DNA from: Burkholderia contaminans
Lineage (GTDB): Bacteria; Pseudomonadota; Gammaproteobacteria; Burkholderiales; Burkholderiaceae
DNA: 64,000 nucleotides
NCBI RefSeq assembly: GCF_029633825.1
Contig: NZ_CP090643.1
Location: 1-64,000 of the forward strand
Direction: 5' to 3'
A program made the position numbers and the translations under genes. Within the stretch, counting starts at the first letter, position 1. Every line of letters begins with the position of its first letter. The notes below the pieces were generated by a model. It worked only from the letters and a program-made list of their open reading frames with translations. It made no database searches and was not told the origin of the DNA. Below are positions 42,407 through 50,783 of the stretch, one piece after another.

Positions 42407-42832
42407 TTAGCGACGTCTCGTCTGCAAGCCGGATTTAAGGAATGCAGCGATTGCAGCACCCATCAGGCAAAGAACGGAAGACGCCGGGACGATTACGAAG
42501 AGGATGAAAAGGCCGATCCCCTGCCAGACGCCACCGATGGAAACCGAGCGACCTGAAAGGGCCTCGGCCATTCGCCCCCACATGGACAACTTGGCGGCGT
42601 GAACCGTCGCAAAGTAGCCGTCGAGAGCAGCTTGGCCGCCGATCTGGTACAGCTCGACCCATCCATCAGATTCGAGAGCGTGTCCGACACACCAGAACCC
42701 GATCCCGATTGCGCAGACAAGGGCAAACGGAATCCACATTCCATTGCTGAACTCCGACATCGCCGAAGCAAATGCGGAGGTCACACGGTCGAGGTTTGAC
42801 GGCGTAGCGTAGATCGATTTCGCATTCATCAT
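42407..42832 (-). CDS. Small membrane protein, 141 aa
   Basis: Start at ATG 42832 or the adjacent ATG 42829, with GGAG just upstream. Two hydrophobic helices (~34-52 WIPFALVCAIGIGFWCVG and ~105-130 GIGLFILFVIVPASSVLCLMG) flank a polar, helical loop of ~50 residues; short basic tail. Architecture is similar to the neighbouring 97-aa protein. Function unknown. Confidence 0.65.
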   Translation of the reverse strand: MMNAKSIYATPSNLDRVTSAFASAMSEFSNGMWIPFALVCAIGIGFWCVGHALESDGWVELYQIGGQAALDGYFATVHAAKLSMWGRMAEALSGRSVSIGGVWQGIGLFILFVIVPASSVLCLMGAAIAAFLKSGLQTRRR

Positions 42833-42873
42833 TTACTCTCCATTGCCGAATCGGCGCGTAAAAACTTGGAGAG
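42830..42873 (-). promoter_or_regulatory. Shine-Dalgarno-sequestering nested hairpin leader
   Basis: On the minus strand CTCTCCA (42873-42867) pairs perfectly with TGGAGAG (42842-42836). Bulge AGTTTTTACGC, inner hairpin GCCG/CGGC (42845-42855). Confidence 0.8.
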
Positions 42874-42898
42874 CGGAGGAGGGTCTGAGGGCAACCCG

Positions 42899-43149
42899 TC
42901 CTTTCCGGACAGTCGGTCGGGGAAGGACTCCGATGGATTGCAGATCGTGGTGGGAAGACCCGATAGAGCCTTCCCTGATCGCGATTGACGTTGATGCCAA
43001 CGTGATGAGAATCACGTCGGTCAAATCTCTGGCGTACCGGGCGGATATCCGGACCGAGGTCGCGGGCAGCGGCGACGGGGCGAGAGAACCAGATTCAGCT
43101 TGCGATTGATGATTTTCCGGTCGTGCCAAGAAGGCGCGTAAAAACCGGG
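42899..43149 (-). pseudogene. Probable decayed small gene behind a preserved leader
   Basis: The leader half CTCCCGG (43149-43143), bulge with TTTTTACGC and inner GCC/GGC stem (43125-43135) are intact, but the partner ribosome site reads CCGGAAAA and the expected ATG reads ATC. Downstream one frame gives NRKLNLVLSP and stops at ~43020; another gives a hydrophobic peptide (RDLTDVILITLASTSIAI). Together they look like a small membrane protein that lost start, ribosome site and frame. A GTCCTT/AAGGAC stem (42898-42928) would have followed it. Confidence 0.35.
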
Positions 43150-43284
43150 AGGCGTGACTTCAGCCACTTTTGCAACCTAGAAGTTGCAGAAATTGCTGAT
43201 GCGCCGAGGGATCTGTACTTGCTGCCGCCAGTGCGGCGAAAGTCATTCTACGTACAGCAGCCCGATCTTGCAAACCAAAATTGC

Positions 43285-43317
43285 GAGGAAGGGGCCATCT
43301 TGCAAAGGCCCCTCCTC
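43285..43317 (-). terminator. Hairpin after nrdA
   Basis: GAGGA-AGGGGCC pairs with GGCCCC-TCCTC (11-bp stem, one bulged A, 10-base loop), about 55 bases after the nrdA stop. A short TTTT lies further on. Confidence 0.6.
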
Positions 43318-43369
43318 GTTTCATGCTTTCATTGCTCCTACATCCTCAACTGCCCCGATCAGCCCGTCT

Positions 43370-46177
43370 CTACTGGCACGCTTCGCACTCGTCGAAGCCA
43401 GGATCGCCGGGACGCATCGTACAGACGGGACCCGCGGGTTCGTCGTCCGCGAGGACGTTCGCGATTGCAACGGCATTGAGCTGGCCAGTGAACCGGCCAG
43501 TCGATTTTTCTACATGCGTCGCTGCCTGCGTTCGCAGGTAGTAGGTCGACTTCAGTCCGCGCAGCCATGCAAGACGATACAGCTTGTCAAGTTTCGGACC
43601 ACTCGGATCTTCCATGTACTGGTTCAACGACTGGGCCTGATCAATCCAGACTTGCCGCCTGGCCGCACATTCCACGAGCCATGTCGGGTCAATCTCGAAG
43701 GCGGTCGCGTACAATGCACGCAGGTCCGCCGGAATCCGCGAGATCTTCGCCAACGAACCGTCGAACTGCTTCAGGTCCATAACCATCATCGGATCCCAAA
43801 GCCCTGCTTCCCTCAGATCCCTCCACATCCGCCGATTCACAACAGTGAATTCGCCGCTCAAGTTCGACTTCACATAGAGGTTCTGGTAGGCCGGCTGGTA
43901 TTGCTCTGAGGCCACCATGATGTTAGCGATGGTGGCCGTTGGCGCGATCGCCACACAGTTCGAGTTGCGCATGCCGTGTTTCCGAATCTCCTCCTTCAGA
44001 TCAGACCACTCTTGAGCGAGGCGAACCGTGATTTCGAACCCGATGGACACACTGCGCTCTTCCTCGAGCATCCGTACCGATTCGTGCGGAAGAATCCCCC
44101 GATCCCACAGAGACCCCTTGAACGACGAGTACGCGCCACGTTCCTTTGCTAGCTCGTTGGACGAGCGGTAGGCGAAGTAGGACACCAGCTCCTGGACTTC
44201 GCTGGACAGCTCGACCGCACGGTCGGATGCGTACGGCACGCGCATTTCCTGCAGCAAGTCATGGAACCCGACGACGCCGAGGCCAACCGGGCGATGCTTC
44301 AGGTTTGCGTTCCTCGCCTTTTCAACTGCGTAGAAGTTGAGGTCGATTACGTTGTCCAGCATTCGCATTGCGGTGCGAATCGTCTTCTTAAGCTTCGCGC
44401 GATCGATCTGCGCGACGCCGCCCTCGCCTACCACCAGATGCTTTGACAGGTTCACGCTGCCCAGGTTGCAGACCGCGATCTCCGTCTCGCTGGTGTTGAG
44501 CGTGATTTCCGTGCACAGGTTCGAAGAATGCACGACACCCACGTGCTGCTGCGGCGAGCGAATATTGCACGGGTCCTTGAAGGTAATCCAGGGATGTCCC
44601 GTCTCGAAGAGCGTGTTCAGCATGCTGCGCCACAGTTGAACCGCCGGCAACTGCTTGTGCAACTTGATCTCGCCCCGCGCGGCGGCCGCCTCGTATGCGA
44701 CATACTTCGCCTCGAAGACCTTGCCGTAGCTGTCGTGAAGGTCCGGAACGTCCGACGGCGAGAAGAGCGTCCAGCTACCACCCTCTTCCACGCGCTTCAT
44801 GAACAGGTCCGGAATCCAGTTCGCCGTGTTCATGTCGTGCGTGCGACGCCGATCATCGCCCGTATTCTTGCGCAACTCGAGAAACTCCTCGATGTCGAGA
44901 TGCCATGTCTCGAGATATGCGCAGACAGCACCCTTTCGCTTCCCGCCCTGATTGACTGCGACGGCCGTATCGTTCACGACCTTCAGGAACGGCACGATGC
45001 CTTGGGACTTGCCGTTCGTGCCTTTGATATGCGATCCGAGGGCGCGCACGTTCGTCCAGTCATTGCCGAGCCCGCCGGCGAATTTCGATAGCAGAGCGTT
45101 GTCCTTGAGCGAATCGTAGATGCCTTCGAGATCGTCCGACACCGTTGTGAGGTAGCAGGACGACAACTGCGGTCGGCGGGTTCCGGAGTTGAACAGTGTT
45201 GGCGTCGACGACATGAATTCCAACGAGCTGAGGACGCGATAAAACTCAATCGCTCGCTCCTCGCGCTCAATCTCGTTCAGCGACAACCCCATCGCCACTC
45301 GCATCAAGAGCCACTGCGGTAGCTCCACTCGAACCTCCCCGATGTGCAACAGGTATCGGTCGTAGAGCGTGCTGATCGCCAACAGATCGAACTGTGAGTC
45401 TCCCCCAGGATTGATCGCTTCGGCCAGTCGCGCGAGGTCAAAACGGCCAAGCCGCTCGTCGAGAAGCTCAGCGTCGATAGCCTTTCGCACGTATCCCTCG
45501 AATGCGTCTCGGTAGTACGCGACGGTGTCGGCCGGCGGGATCTCCCTGCCAGCAACCTCCTGGAACAGGTCACCGATCATGAGGCGGGCCGCGAGCCACG
45601 ATGCGTCCGGGTGCGTTTCGATTCGCTGACGCACCTCCAGCTTGACGGCGGAGAATAGCGCGTGCATCGGCATTCCCTTGTACCCCTGCTTCAGGGCTCC
45701 CTCAGCTATTTCTTCGAGTGGCGGTAAGTCCAGACCCACTGCGTAGGGCGCCAGCAAAGCAACGATGGTGCTGACTCCAACTACCGTAGATTCACCGTCA
45801 ACCCGGACCACCTCCCGCGTGAGGTCGCAGGTCGCTCCCGTCGGCTGTCGCTGCTCTTTATGCTTCTCACGGTAGACGATATAGGCACGTGCAAGTCCGT
45901 GGTCAATCCGCATTAGGGCAAGCTCGACGTGGTCTTGAATGTCCTCAATAGGGATACTTCCATCTGGCTTCCGTGCGATCCGTTCGACCACCGTATCGGT
46001 CACCGAATCGACCAAATCGCGGTCAGCCTGGGACAGTTGCAACGCCCCTTTCCCCTTCAGTCCACGCACATCCAGCGTGTTGTTAAGCACGGCGGCACGG
46101 ATCTTCGACGGATCAAAGGCGACCGCATCCCCGTTCCGCTTGACGACGGTCTTACTGATGACCTGTTCCGATTTCAT
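43370..46177 (-). CDS. nrdA: Class Ia ribonucleotide reductase, large subunit
   Basis: The 935-residue enzyme reduces ribonucleoside diphosphates to deoxyribonucleotides. An N-terminal ATP-cone (~8-100, VVKRNGDAVAFDPSKIRAAV) provides allosteric control by ATP/dATP. The catalytic barrel shows LSSCYLTTVSDD (first active-site Cys), SNLCTEITLN (Asn, radical Cys, Glu) and AVCNLGSVNLS (second Cys). The C-terminus DECEACQ is the redox Cys pair that regenerates the site. ATG 46177 follows TTGGAGG. The leader has a GACGC/GCGTC hairpin (46196-46208) but no evident partner for the ribosome site. It is the last gene of an nrdB / ATP-cone protein / nrdA cluster, supplying dNTPs for replication of the element. 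Confidence 0.97.
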   Translation of the reverse strand: MKSEQVISKTVVKRNGDAVAFDPSKIRAAVLNNTLDVRGLKGKGALQLSQADRDLVDSVTDTVVERIARKPDGSIPIEDIQDHVELALMRIDHGLARAYIVYREKHKEQRQPTGATCDLTREVVRVDGESTVVGVSTIVALLAPYAVGLDLPPLEEIAEGALKQGYKGMPMHALFSAVKLEVRQRIETHPDASWLAARLMIGDLFQEVAGREIPPADTVAYYRDAFEGYVRKAIDAELLDERLGRFDLARLAEAINPGGDSQFDLLAISTLYDRYLLHIGEVRVELPQWLLMRVAMGLSLNEIEREERAIEFYRVLSSLEFMSSTPTLFNSGTRRPQLSSCYLTTVSDDLEGIYDSLKDNALLSKFAGGLGNDWTNVRALGSHIKGTNGKSQGIVPFLKVVNDTAVAVNQGGKRKGAVCAYLETWHLDIEEFLELRKNTGDDRRRTHDMNTANWIPDLFMKRVEEGGSWTLFSPSDVPDLHDSYGKVFEAKYVAYEAAAARGEIKLHKQLPAVQLWRSMLNTLFETGHPWITFKDPCNIRSPQQHVGVVHSSNLCTEITLNTSETEIAVCNLGSVNLSKHLVVGEGGVAQIDRAKLKKTIRTAMRMLDNVIDLNFYAVEKARNANLKHRPVGLGVVGFHDLLQEMRVPYASDRAVELSSEVQELVSYFAYRSSNELAKERGAYSSFKGSLWDRGILPHESVRMLEEERSVSIGFEITVRLAQEWSDLKEEIRKHGMRNSNCVAIAPTATIANIMVASEQYQPAYQNLYVKSNLSGEFTVVNRRMWRDLREAGLWDPMMVMDLKQFDGSLAKISRIPADLRALYATAFEIDPTWLVECAARRQVWIDQAQSLNQYMEDPSGPKLDKLYRLAWLRGLKSTYYLRTQAATHVEKSTGRFTGQLNAVAIANVLADDEPAGPVCTMRPGDPGFDECEACQ

Positions 46178-46431
46178 GGAAACCTCCAAAAATATGACGC
46201 TGCGCGTCGTTGTAAAGCGGTCGGAACGTAAATGGCGTTGTTACTCGGCAAGCAGCGCTTGCGGGGTAATAGCGGAAGGGAGTGGCGGTCCGACGAGCAG
46301 CTGGATACTTCCAGCTGCAGCGTCTTCTCGCGATTTCGATGGGGGAATTTCAGAAGGGTACTTCTCGTCGCTTCAGTGCCACCCGGCGGCCCGTGAAACT
46401 GCGCTACCTCACCGCGCGACTGAGCAACCGG
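46178..46431 (-). other. 254-base intergenic region before nrdA with palindromes
   Basis: GCAGCTGGA-TACT-TCCAGCTGC (46297-46318) is a perfect 9-bp stem, and AGAAG/CTTCT stands near 46350-46365. Both lie between the ATP-cone gene stop and the nrdA leader. I see no NrdR-box pair. Such separation suggests nrdA is transcribed or processed independently of the upstream genes. Confidence 0.4.
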
Positions 46432-47073
46432 TCACGTACGGCCGGCTCGTTTCCCGTGATCTCGAAGCGGCTCAAGCCCCGCCCCGACATGCATGATTGC
46501 CATTTCAATGAGATTGGTAACGTAGTCAGCTTCGACGATGTCACCCGAGTACCGGCCGACGCGCACTGCGATCGCGTGGGCAATCTGGTCGACCATTTCC
46601 GACCCGACCGGCATCAAGCTCAATGCGCCCAGCTCCTTCATCTCCTGCTCGTCCTTCGTGACCGTGTCGACGGCTGATCGAACCTGAGAAGGATCATAGG
46701 GGGTGACGGTGCCGTCCATCGACCTGACGAGTTTCTGCGAACTCGACTTGGCTCCTTCGATACGCGCATATGAGACGCAACCGAAATCAGCGGTTGTGAG
46801 CAGCTCCGCGCGGTAACCACTTCCGTCAAGTGCTACGGCCTTTGCGCCTTTGTATTCCGGCTTCAGCACATAGTAGGCGTGGTAGTCCTCGCCGGGCTTC
46901 TCGAACCCAGTCTCCTCACAGACGTCGTAGTACATGGGAACGTTGTTGCACTTCGCCATGCCCATGTTTTTACCCCAAGGCTCGTCCTTTGCGCTCCCCC
47001 AAAACTTGCAGGTCCCGCAGTTACCGGTTGCGATACCCGAGGCTTGGGCCACTTTATTCGATGTGTTTTCCAT
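46432..47073 (-). CDS. Zinc-binding plus ATP-cone protein in the nrd cluster, 213 aa
   Basis: The N-terminal half has C19-G-T-C22-K-F-W-G, then C42, C52 and C99 (DFGCVSYARIEG), a pattern of small metal-binding domains of the 'CGTCKFW' type. The C-terminal half (~115-200) is an ATP-cone: KLVRSMDGTVTPYDPSQVR, helices, then AHAIAVRVGRYSG. ATP-cones bind ATP/dATP in RNR large subunits and in the repressor NrdR, which also joins a zinc ribbon to an ATP-cone. This protein differs from NrdR in length and zinc motif, so it may be an analogue: a nucleotide-sensing regulator or RNR partner. ATG 47073 follows GGGAG. It lies between nrdB and nrdA, and nrdA keeps its own ATP-cone. Confidence 0.65.
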   Translation of the reverse strand: MENTSNKVAQASGIATGNCGTCKFWGSAKDEPWGKNMGMAKCNNVPMYYDVCEETGFEKPGEDYHAYYVLKPEYKGAKAVALDGSGYRAELLTTADFGCVSYARIEGAKSSSQKLVRSMDGTVTPYDPSQVRSAVDTVTKDEQEMKELGALSLMPVGSEMVDQIAHAIAVRVGRYSGDIVEADYVTNLIEMAIMHVGAGLEPLRDHGKRAGRT

Positions 47074-47122
47074 ATTCAAGATTCTCCCGTAGTGACGCAA
47101 GATGGTCATTTCAAAACGGGGG
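47071..47122 (-). promoter_or_regulatory. Nested hairpin leader, weaker copy (ATP-cone gene)
   Basis: On the minus strand CCCCCGT (47122-47116) pairs with ACGGGAG (47090-47084) with one mismatch. Inner stem TGAC/GTCA (47093-47108) has an 8-base loop; a TTTT follows the first arm as in the others. Confidence 0.5.
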
Positions 47123-47195
47123 TACGGTTTCCTACCGTGGTACTTGGCAGCGGACCGCTGGCAAGTAAGGTATGAAGTTGGCGCTGGCAGACGGG

Positions 47196-47214
47196 TGCCG
47201 GCGGGATGCCGGCA
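47196..47214. terminator. 7-bp palindrome after nrdB
   Basis: TGCCGGC-GGGAT-GCCGGCA, 30 bases after the nrdB stop on the minus strand. A CAGCGG/CCGCTG stem lies farther on. No U-run. Confidence 0.5.
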
Positions 47215-47244
47215 GCCACGTCTTTCAACGGTTATGAAGCGAGT

Positions 47245-48354
47245 TTACTCCCACAAGAGTGCGCCGCCCGTCTGGTAGTCAATGACGCGCGTCTCGAAGA
47301 AATTCCGTTCCTTCTTCAGGTCGATCATTTCGCTCATCCACGGGAACGGGTTTTCCTCGTTCGGGTACAGTGGGTCGAGGCCGATCTGAGCGCATCGTCG
47401 ATTGCAGATGTACCGCAGGTATCCCTTGAACATTGGTGCGTTCAAGCCCAGCACGCCGCGCGGCATCGTATCCTCCGCGTACGCGTATTCCAGGCCGACC
47501 GCTGTCTGGAAGAGGTCACTGATCTCCGCGCGGAAGTCAGTGTTCCACAGCTCAGGATTCTCGAGTTTGATCGCGTTGATCAGGTCGATGCCGAAGTTGC
47601 AGTGCATCGACTCGTCGCGCAGGATGTACTGATATTGCTCTGCAGCACCGGTCATCTTGTTCTGGCGGCCGAGCGCGAGGATCTGCGTGAACCCGACATA
47701 GAAGAACAGGCCTTCCATGATGCAGGCGAACACGATCAGCGACTTCAGCAGCTTCTGATCCGCTTCGAGCGTACCGGTCTTGAAGGCCGGATCCGTCAGC
47801 GTGTGGATGAACGGGATCAGGAATTCGTCCTTCGCGCGGATCGACGTGACCTCGTGGTACGCGTTGAAGATCTCGCCTTCGTCGAGACCGAGCGATTCGA
47901 CAATGTATTGGTACGCGTGCGTGTGGATCGCCTCTTCGAACGCCTGGCGCAGCAGGAACTGCCGGCATTCGGGCGCCGTGATGTGGCGGTACGTGCCGAG
48001 CACGATGTTGTTCGCCGCGAGCGAATCGGCCGTCACGAAGAAGCCGAGGTTGCGTTTCACGATGCGGCGCTCGTCCTCGGTCAGACCGTTCGGGTCCTTC
48101 CACAAAGCGATGTCGCGGGACATGTTGATTTCCTGCGGCATCCAGTGGTTCGCGCAACCGGCCAGATACTTTTCCCACGCCCACTTGTACTTGAACGGCA
48201 CCAGCTGATTGACGTCAGTCTGGCCGTTGATGATGCGCTTGTCGGCGATGTTCACACGCGCCGAGCTGCTCGCGCCGGCCGGATTCCCATTTTGGGTGGC
48301 GGGTACGACATGCTCCGAATTCGCCAGTGTCTCGTCCCAATTAAGTGCTGTCAT
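47245..48354 (-). CDS. nrdB: Class Ia ribonucleotide reductase, small subunit
   Basis: The 369-residue ferritin-like protein provides the tyrosyl radical. Iron ligands and the radical Tyr appear as Asp110 (FVTADS) and E141-x-x-H144-x-x-x-Y148 ([10 protein letters not shown]); the second ligand set is in [11 protein letters not shown] and [10 protein letters not shown]. The C-terminus ([11 protein letters not shown]) has the usual peptide that docks to NrdA. ATG 48354 follows CGGAG within a nested leader; the frame to 48417 reads through it. Order nrdB first, nrdA last with an extra gene between is unusual for proteobacteria (normally nrdAB). Confidence 0.97.
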   Translation of the reverse strand: MTALNWDETLANSEHVVPATQNGNPAGASSSARVNIADKRIINGQTDVNQLVPFKYKWAWEKYLAGCANHWMPQEINMSRDIALWKDPNGLTEDERRIVKRNLGFFVTADSLAANNIVLGTYRHITAPECRQFLLRQAFEEAIHTHAYQYIVESLGLDEGEIFNAYHEVTSIRAKDEFLIPFIHTLTDPAFKTGTLEADQKLLKSLIVFACIMEGLFFYVGFTQILALGRQNKMTGAAEQYQYILRDESMHCNFGIDLINAIKLENPELWNTDFRAEISDLFQTAVGLEYAYAEDTMPRGVLGLNAPMFKGYLRYICNRRCAQIGLDPLYPNEENPFPWMSEMIDLKKERNFFETRVIDYQTGGALLWE

Positions 48355-48406
48355 GATGAACTGCTCCGTAGGTTTTGCGCCTGGGCGCGATTGAAAAGCG
48401 CTACAG
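48352..48406 (-). promoter_or_regulatory. Nested hairpin leader (nrdB)
   Basis: On the minus strand CTGTAG (48406-48401) pairs with CTACGG (48371-48366, one G-U pair), covering the start of the ribosome site. Bulge CGCTTTTCAATC, inner hairpin GCGCC/GGCGC (48377-48388). Confidence 0.55.
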
Positions 48407-48741
48407 GAATCGGCCATTGGGGCTACCGATGCTGCAGAGGTTTTCGCTAACGCTACGGGTTCAGCCAGGATGGGGATATGCGCTCGTTAGCGCATCTGAT
48501 TGCGGAGTCCAACCGAAACACCGGTCACTCGCTTCGGGAAAGGTGATGTACTTCGAGAATCTGATGCCGACAACTCGGCGTATGTGGATCATAGTCGACC
48601 ATCCGGAGAACTGCAAATCACGAAAGATTAGGCGAAAGTCGCGGCATTCGAACCGAACGCGCGGAACACGACGGGGAGAATCCGGAAAGACACTTTGGCC
48701 GCGCGCCGCGTGCTGTAAGAACTCTAACCGGACGACTAGCC
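48407..48741. other. Divergent intergenic region upstream of nrdB
   Basis: About 335 bases between the nrdB leader and the plus-strand gene at 48742. It should hold promoters for both. I see no clear -35/-10 pair or NrdR boxes; overlapping frames here are not convincing. Confidence 0.3.
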
Positions 48742-49314
48742 TTGAATACCGCCGATCAGTCCCAGCAGGAGGCTTTCTGGGCCGACGTGCCTCTCACGAC
48801 CCCCAAGAACCTCGACCGTATCGAGGCGATTCGCACCAACGTTGCGTCGCGTATTGAGATGCGGGTTCACTCGCCGCTCATCCGTCGATGGGTGGACCGA
48901 GAATTCTATTTTGTCTCGGAGCGACTCTTTATCCGCAGTCGCGGATTGAAAACACGTGAGGCAACGGCCAAGGCGCTCCCCGGCCTGGTGCAGGACCTGA
49001 AGTACGCGTCTCTCGGCCTCCAGATCGACGCCGAGGCGTACGATGGCGAACTGAACGAGGCAATCTCGCGGAAGACGCGCTTCGATCTGATCCTTGTGTT
49101 GCCGATGCTATCGACGCTCTACCGAGAGTTGCAGCGCGCAGATCTGGCTATCGCGCAGTTGTACATGTCTGAATACAACAAGAAGATCACGTACGAGCAG
49201 CGCGAAGCAATGCTGCAGCCGCTTCACTTAGCGCTCGTTGCGATCAAACAGCACGCCATGGGCATCGTGCCTAAGACCATGGCAGAGCTTGCTGATGAGC
49301 TTCAAATCAGTTGA
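48742..49314 (+). CDS. Unknown helical protein, 190 aa
   Basis: The frame starts at TTG 48742 without a clear ribosome site; an internal ATG at residue 40 is the alternative. The protein is all-helical and mixed-charge (DLILVLPMLSTLYRELQRADLAIAQLY), with no membrane segment or signal peptide. No family recognised. It is one of few plus-strand genes in the core region, divergent from nrdB. Confidence 0.6.
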   Translation: MNTADQSQQEAFWADVPLTTPKNLDRIEAIRTNVASRIEMRVHSPLIRRWVDREFYFVSERLFIRSRGLKTREATAKALPGLVQDLKYASLGLQIDAEAYDGELNEAISRKTRFDLILVLPMLSTLYRELQRADLAIAQLYMSEYNKKITYEQREAMLQPLHLALVAIKQHAMGIVPKTMAELADELQIS

Positions 49315-49541
49315 CGGTACTGATCCCAGCTTTCTGCGGTCGAAATGGGTCGGGTGCTCGTCGCCACGGCCCCGCAGGTGAATCACACGGATTGTGCTCT
49401 CAGTGGGTCGTGCGTAGCGCGTCATGGCATTGCTGCGTTGCGCGAACTAGGTCCCGTCGTGGGCGGGCTCAGAAGGCGGGCGTGCCCAATCTTGAGAGTC
49501 CCGCCGCGAGATCTCGCCGACCTCCCCACGTCCTTCGGCGG

Positions 49542-50027
49542 TCAGGAGGACAACGCTACCCAATGGTGTTTTCGGCACATAAGCGTGTTGCCGTCGATGT
49601 CGATCGTCAGGTAGCCGTTGAGATCGCATTTCGCCTGTGCCTTGGCGGCCGAAGGCGACACGGGTTTCTCAACCGTTCGGTTGGTTGCGTCGGAATCGGT
49701 GCCAGCTCCGGCCGGCTGGACTGCGGGCAGTTTCGTGAGGGCGGCCAGAATCCGAACGTTTGTCGCATTCAGTTCGTCTAGCTTACGAATGATTCGATCA
49801 CCATCCCCTTCCGCAACGTACTGCCAGGTTGCCGTGCCGTTCGTACTGATGTCCGAGCACTGCATCAAATGGTCATTGCCATCGTAAGCCATTGGCGGAC
49901 GGGAGCCCGCACCAGTACTGCAATGCGTGCCAGCGATGGGCTTCACGACCGGGGGCTTCGACACCTCCTGCGCTTGTGCCACTGAAAACATACAGATGGT
50001 TGCAATGACGGCACTGATCTTCTTCAT
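49542..50027 (-). CDS. Small exported protein, 161 aa
   Basis: Residues 1-19 are a signal peptide (ISAVIATICMFSVAQA, cleavage after A-Q-A). The mature part contains two Cys pairs (HC...QC near 36-57 and KC...MC near 133-151) that may form disulfides, around an Ala/Pro-rich linker. Each Cys pair encloses a GxxxxxDGNxLxxC-like strand, so the two ends may be a duplicated small domain. ATG 50027 has GAGG and a CAACG/CGTTG hairpin upstream. Periplasmic; function unknown. Confidence 0.65.
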   Translation of the reverse strand: MKKISAVIATICMFSVAQAQEVSKPPVVKPIAGTHCSTGAGSRPPMAYDGNDHLMQCSDISTNGTATWQYVAEGDGDRIIRKLDELNATNVRILAALTKLPAVQPAGAGTDSDATNRTVEKPVSPSAAKAQAKCDLNGYLTIDIDGNTLMCRKHHWVALSS

Positions 50028-50293
50028 TTAATTCTTGCCTCAACGGGTTGTCGTTGCTGAGTCGCGGGATTTAACTGGTGCCGCACAACGCGCGAGAGTC
50101 CGTGTGCCTACTCCGCAGCTGAGTGGGCACTCGTAGCTTAAGGCAAGGATCAACGTGATTAAGTACGATACCGCCCGCTATTCGCGCCTGTTTGTCGCTG
50201 CCGCGTGCAATCCCGACAATGTGACGCGGGACTAGACCGCCAACCCTTGAGTGCTGCCGCGGGCTCATCTGGGCATACCGAGGTCCGACAACG

Positions 50294-50740
50294 CTACCCG
50301 AAGAAAATCCGAATAATGCGTGCGAGGCGAGATCCCATTCCCTGGCGGCGGCCGGTTCGTTTCCGTGGGGCTTGAGCGGACTCGCCAGCAGCAGGCGGCT
50401 GGACACGGAAGCGTGCACCAGACGCAATGTAGGCGCTAGCGGCGGAAACCGGGATCCGAGTCTCAGGGGGAAAGGTGGAGAGAGGCAGACGTTCGCGCGA
50501 GAACACCGCCGCCGCGGCCTCTATGTCTCGATCCAACTCCTCGTCGAACATCCGGGATAGCGCGAGACTCTCGGGCCGCCGTGTCACTCCATGCGGCACG
50601 TTGTGTAGGGAATCGGCCAAGTCGTGGATGGCAGCCATCGTGCTTGCAGAGACTGGCTGTCTTGCCAACCGTCGAATCTCGACGAGTGCAGCCTGAGTGA
50701 TCGCCAATGCGGAAATCTGCTTTTCGGTCAACTTAACCAT
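50294..50740 (-). CDS. Unknown protein, 148 aa
   Basis: ATG 50740 starts a frame with a helical domain (LTEKQISALAITQAALVEIRRL, then a second helix and an acidic helix ~73-90) and a basic, Arg-rich C-terminus ending RIIRIFFG. The ribosome site is weak. It lies 43 bases after the helicase stop, so it is probably the third gene of the helicase transcript. No family recognised. Confidence 0.5.
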   Translation of the reverse strand: MVKLTEKQISALAITQAALVEIRRLARQPVSASTMAAIHDLADSLHNVPHGVTRRPESLALSRMFDEELDRDIEAAAAVFSRERLPLSTFPPETRIPVSAASAYIASGARFRVQPPAAGESAQAPRKRTGRRQGMGSRLARIIRIFFG

Positions 50741-50783
50741 AGTCTGTCTAGAAATTGCGTCCGGACCGGGATCTGTCGCCACG

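Noticed and set aside
42840..42873. Leader hairpins as rho-independent terminators of the upstream gene
   Set aside because: The U-run lies before the hairpin, not after it, in the direction of transcription, and the opposite strand has an A-run.
47206..48450. 414-codon plus-strand frame opposite nrdB
   Set aside because: Antisense shadow of nrdB; Leu/Arg/Val/Asp-rich with no motif.
43370..48741. NrdR boxes upstream of nrdA or nrdB
   Set aside because: No pair of sequences close to the NrdR consensus with correct spacing was found.
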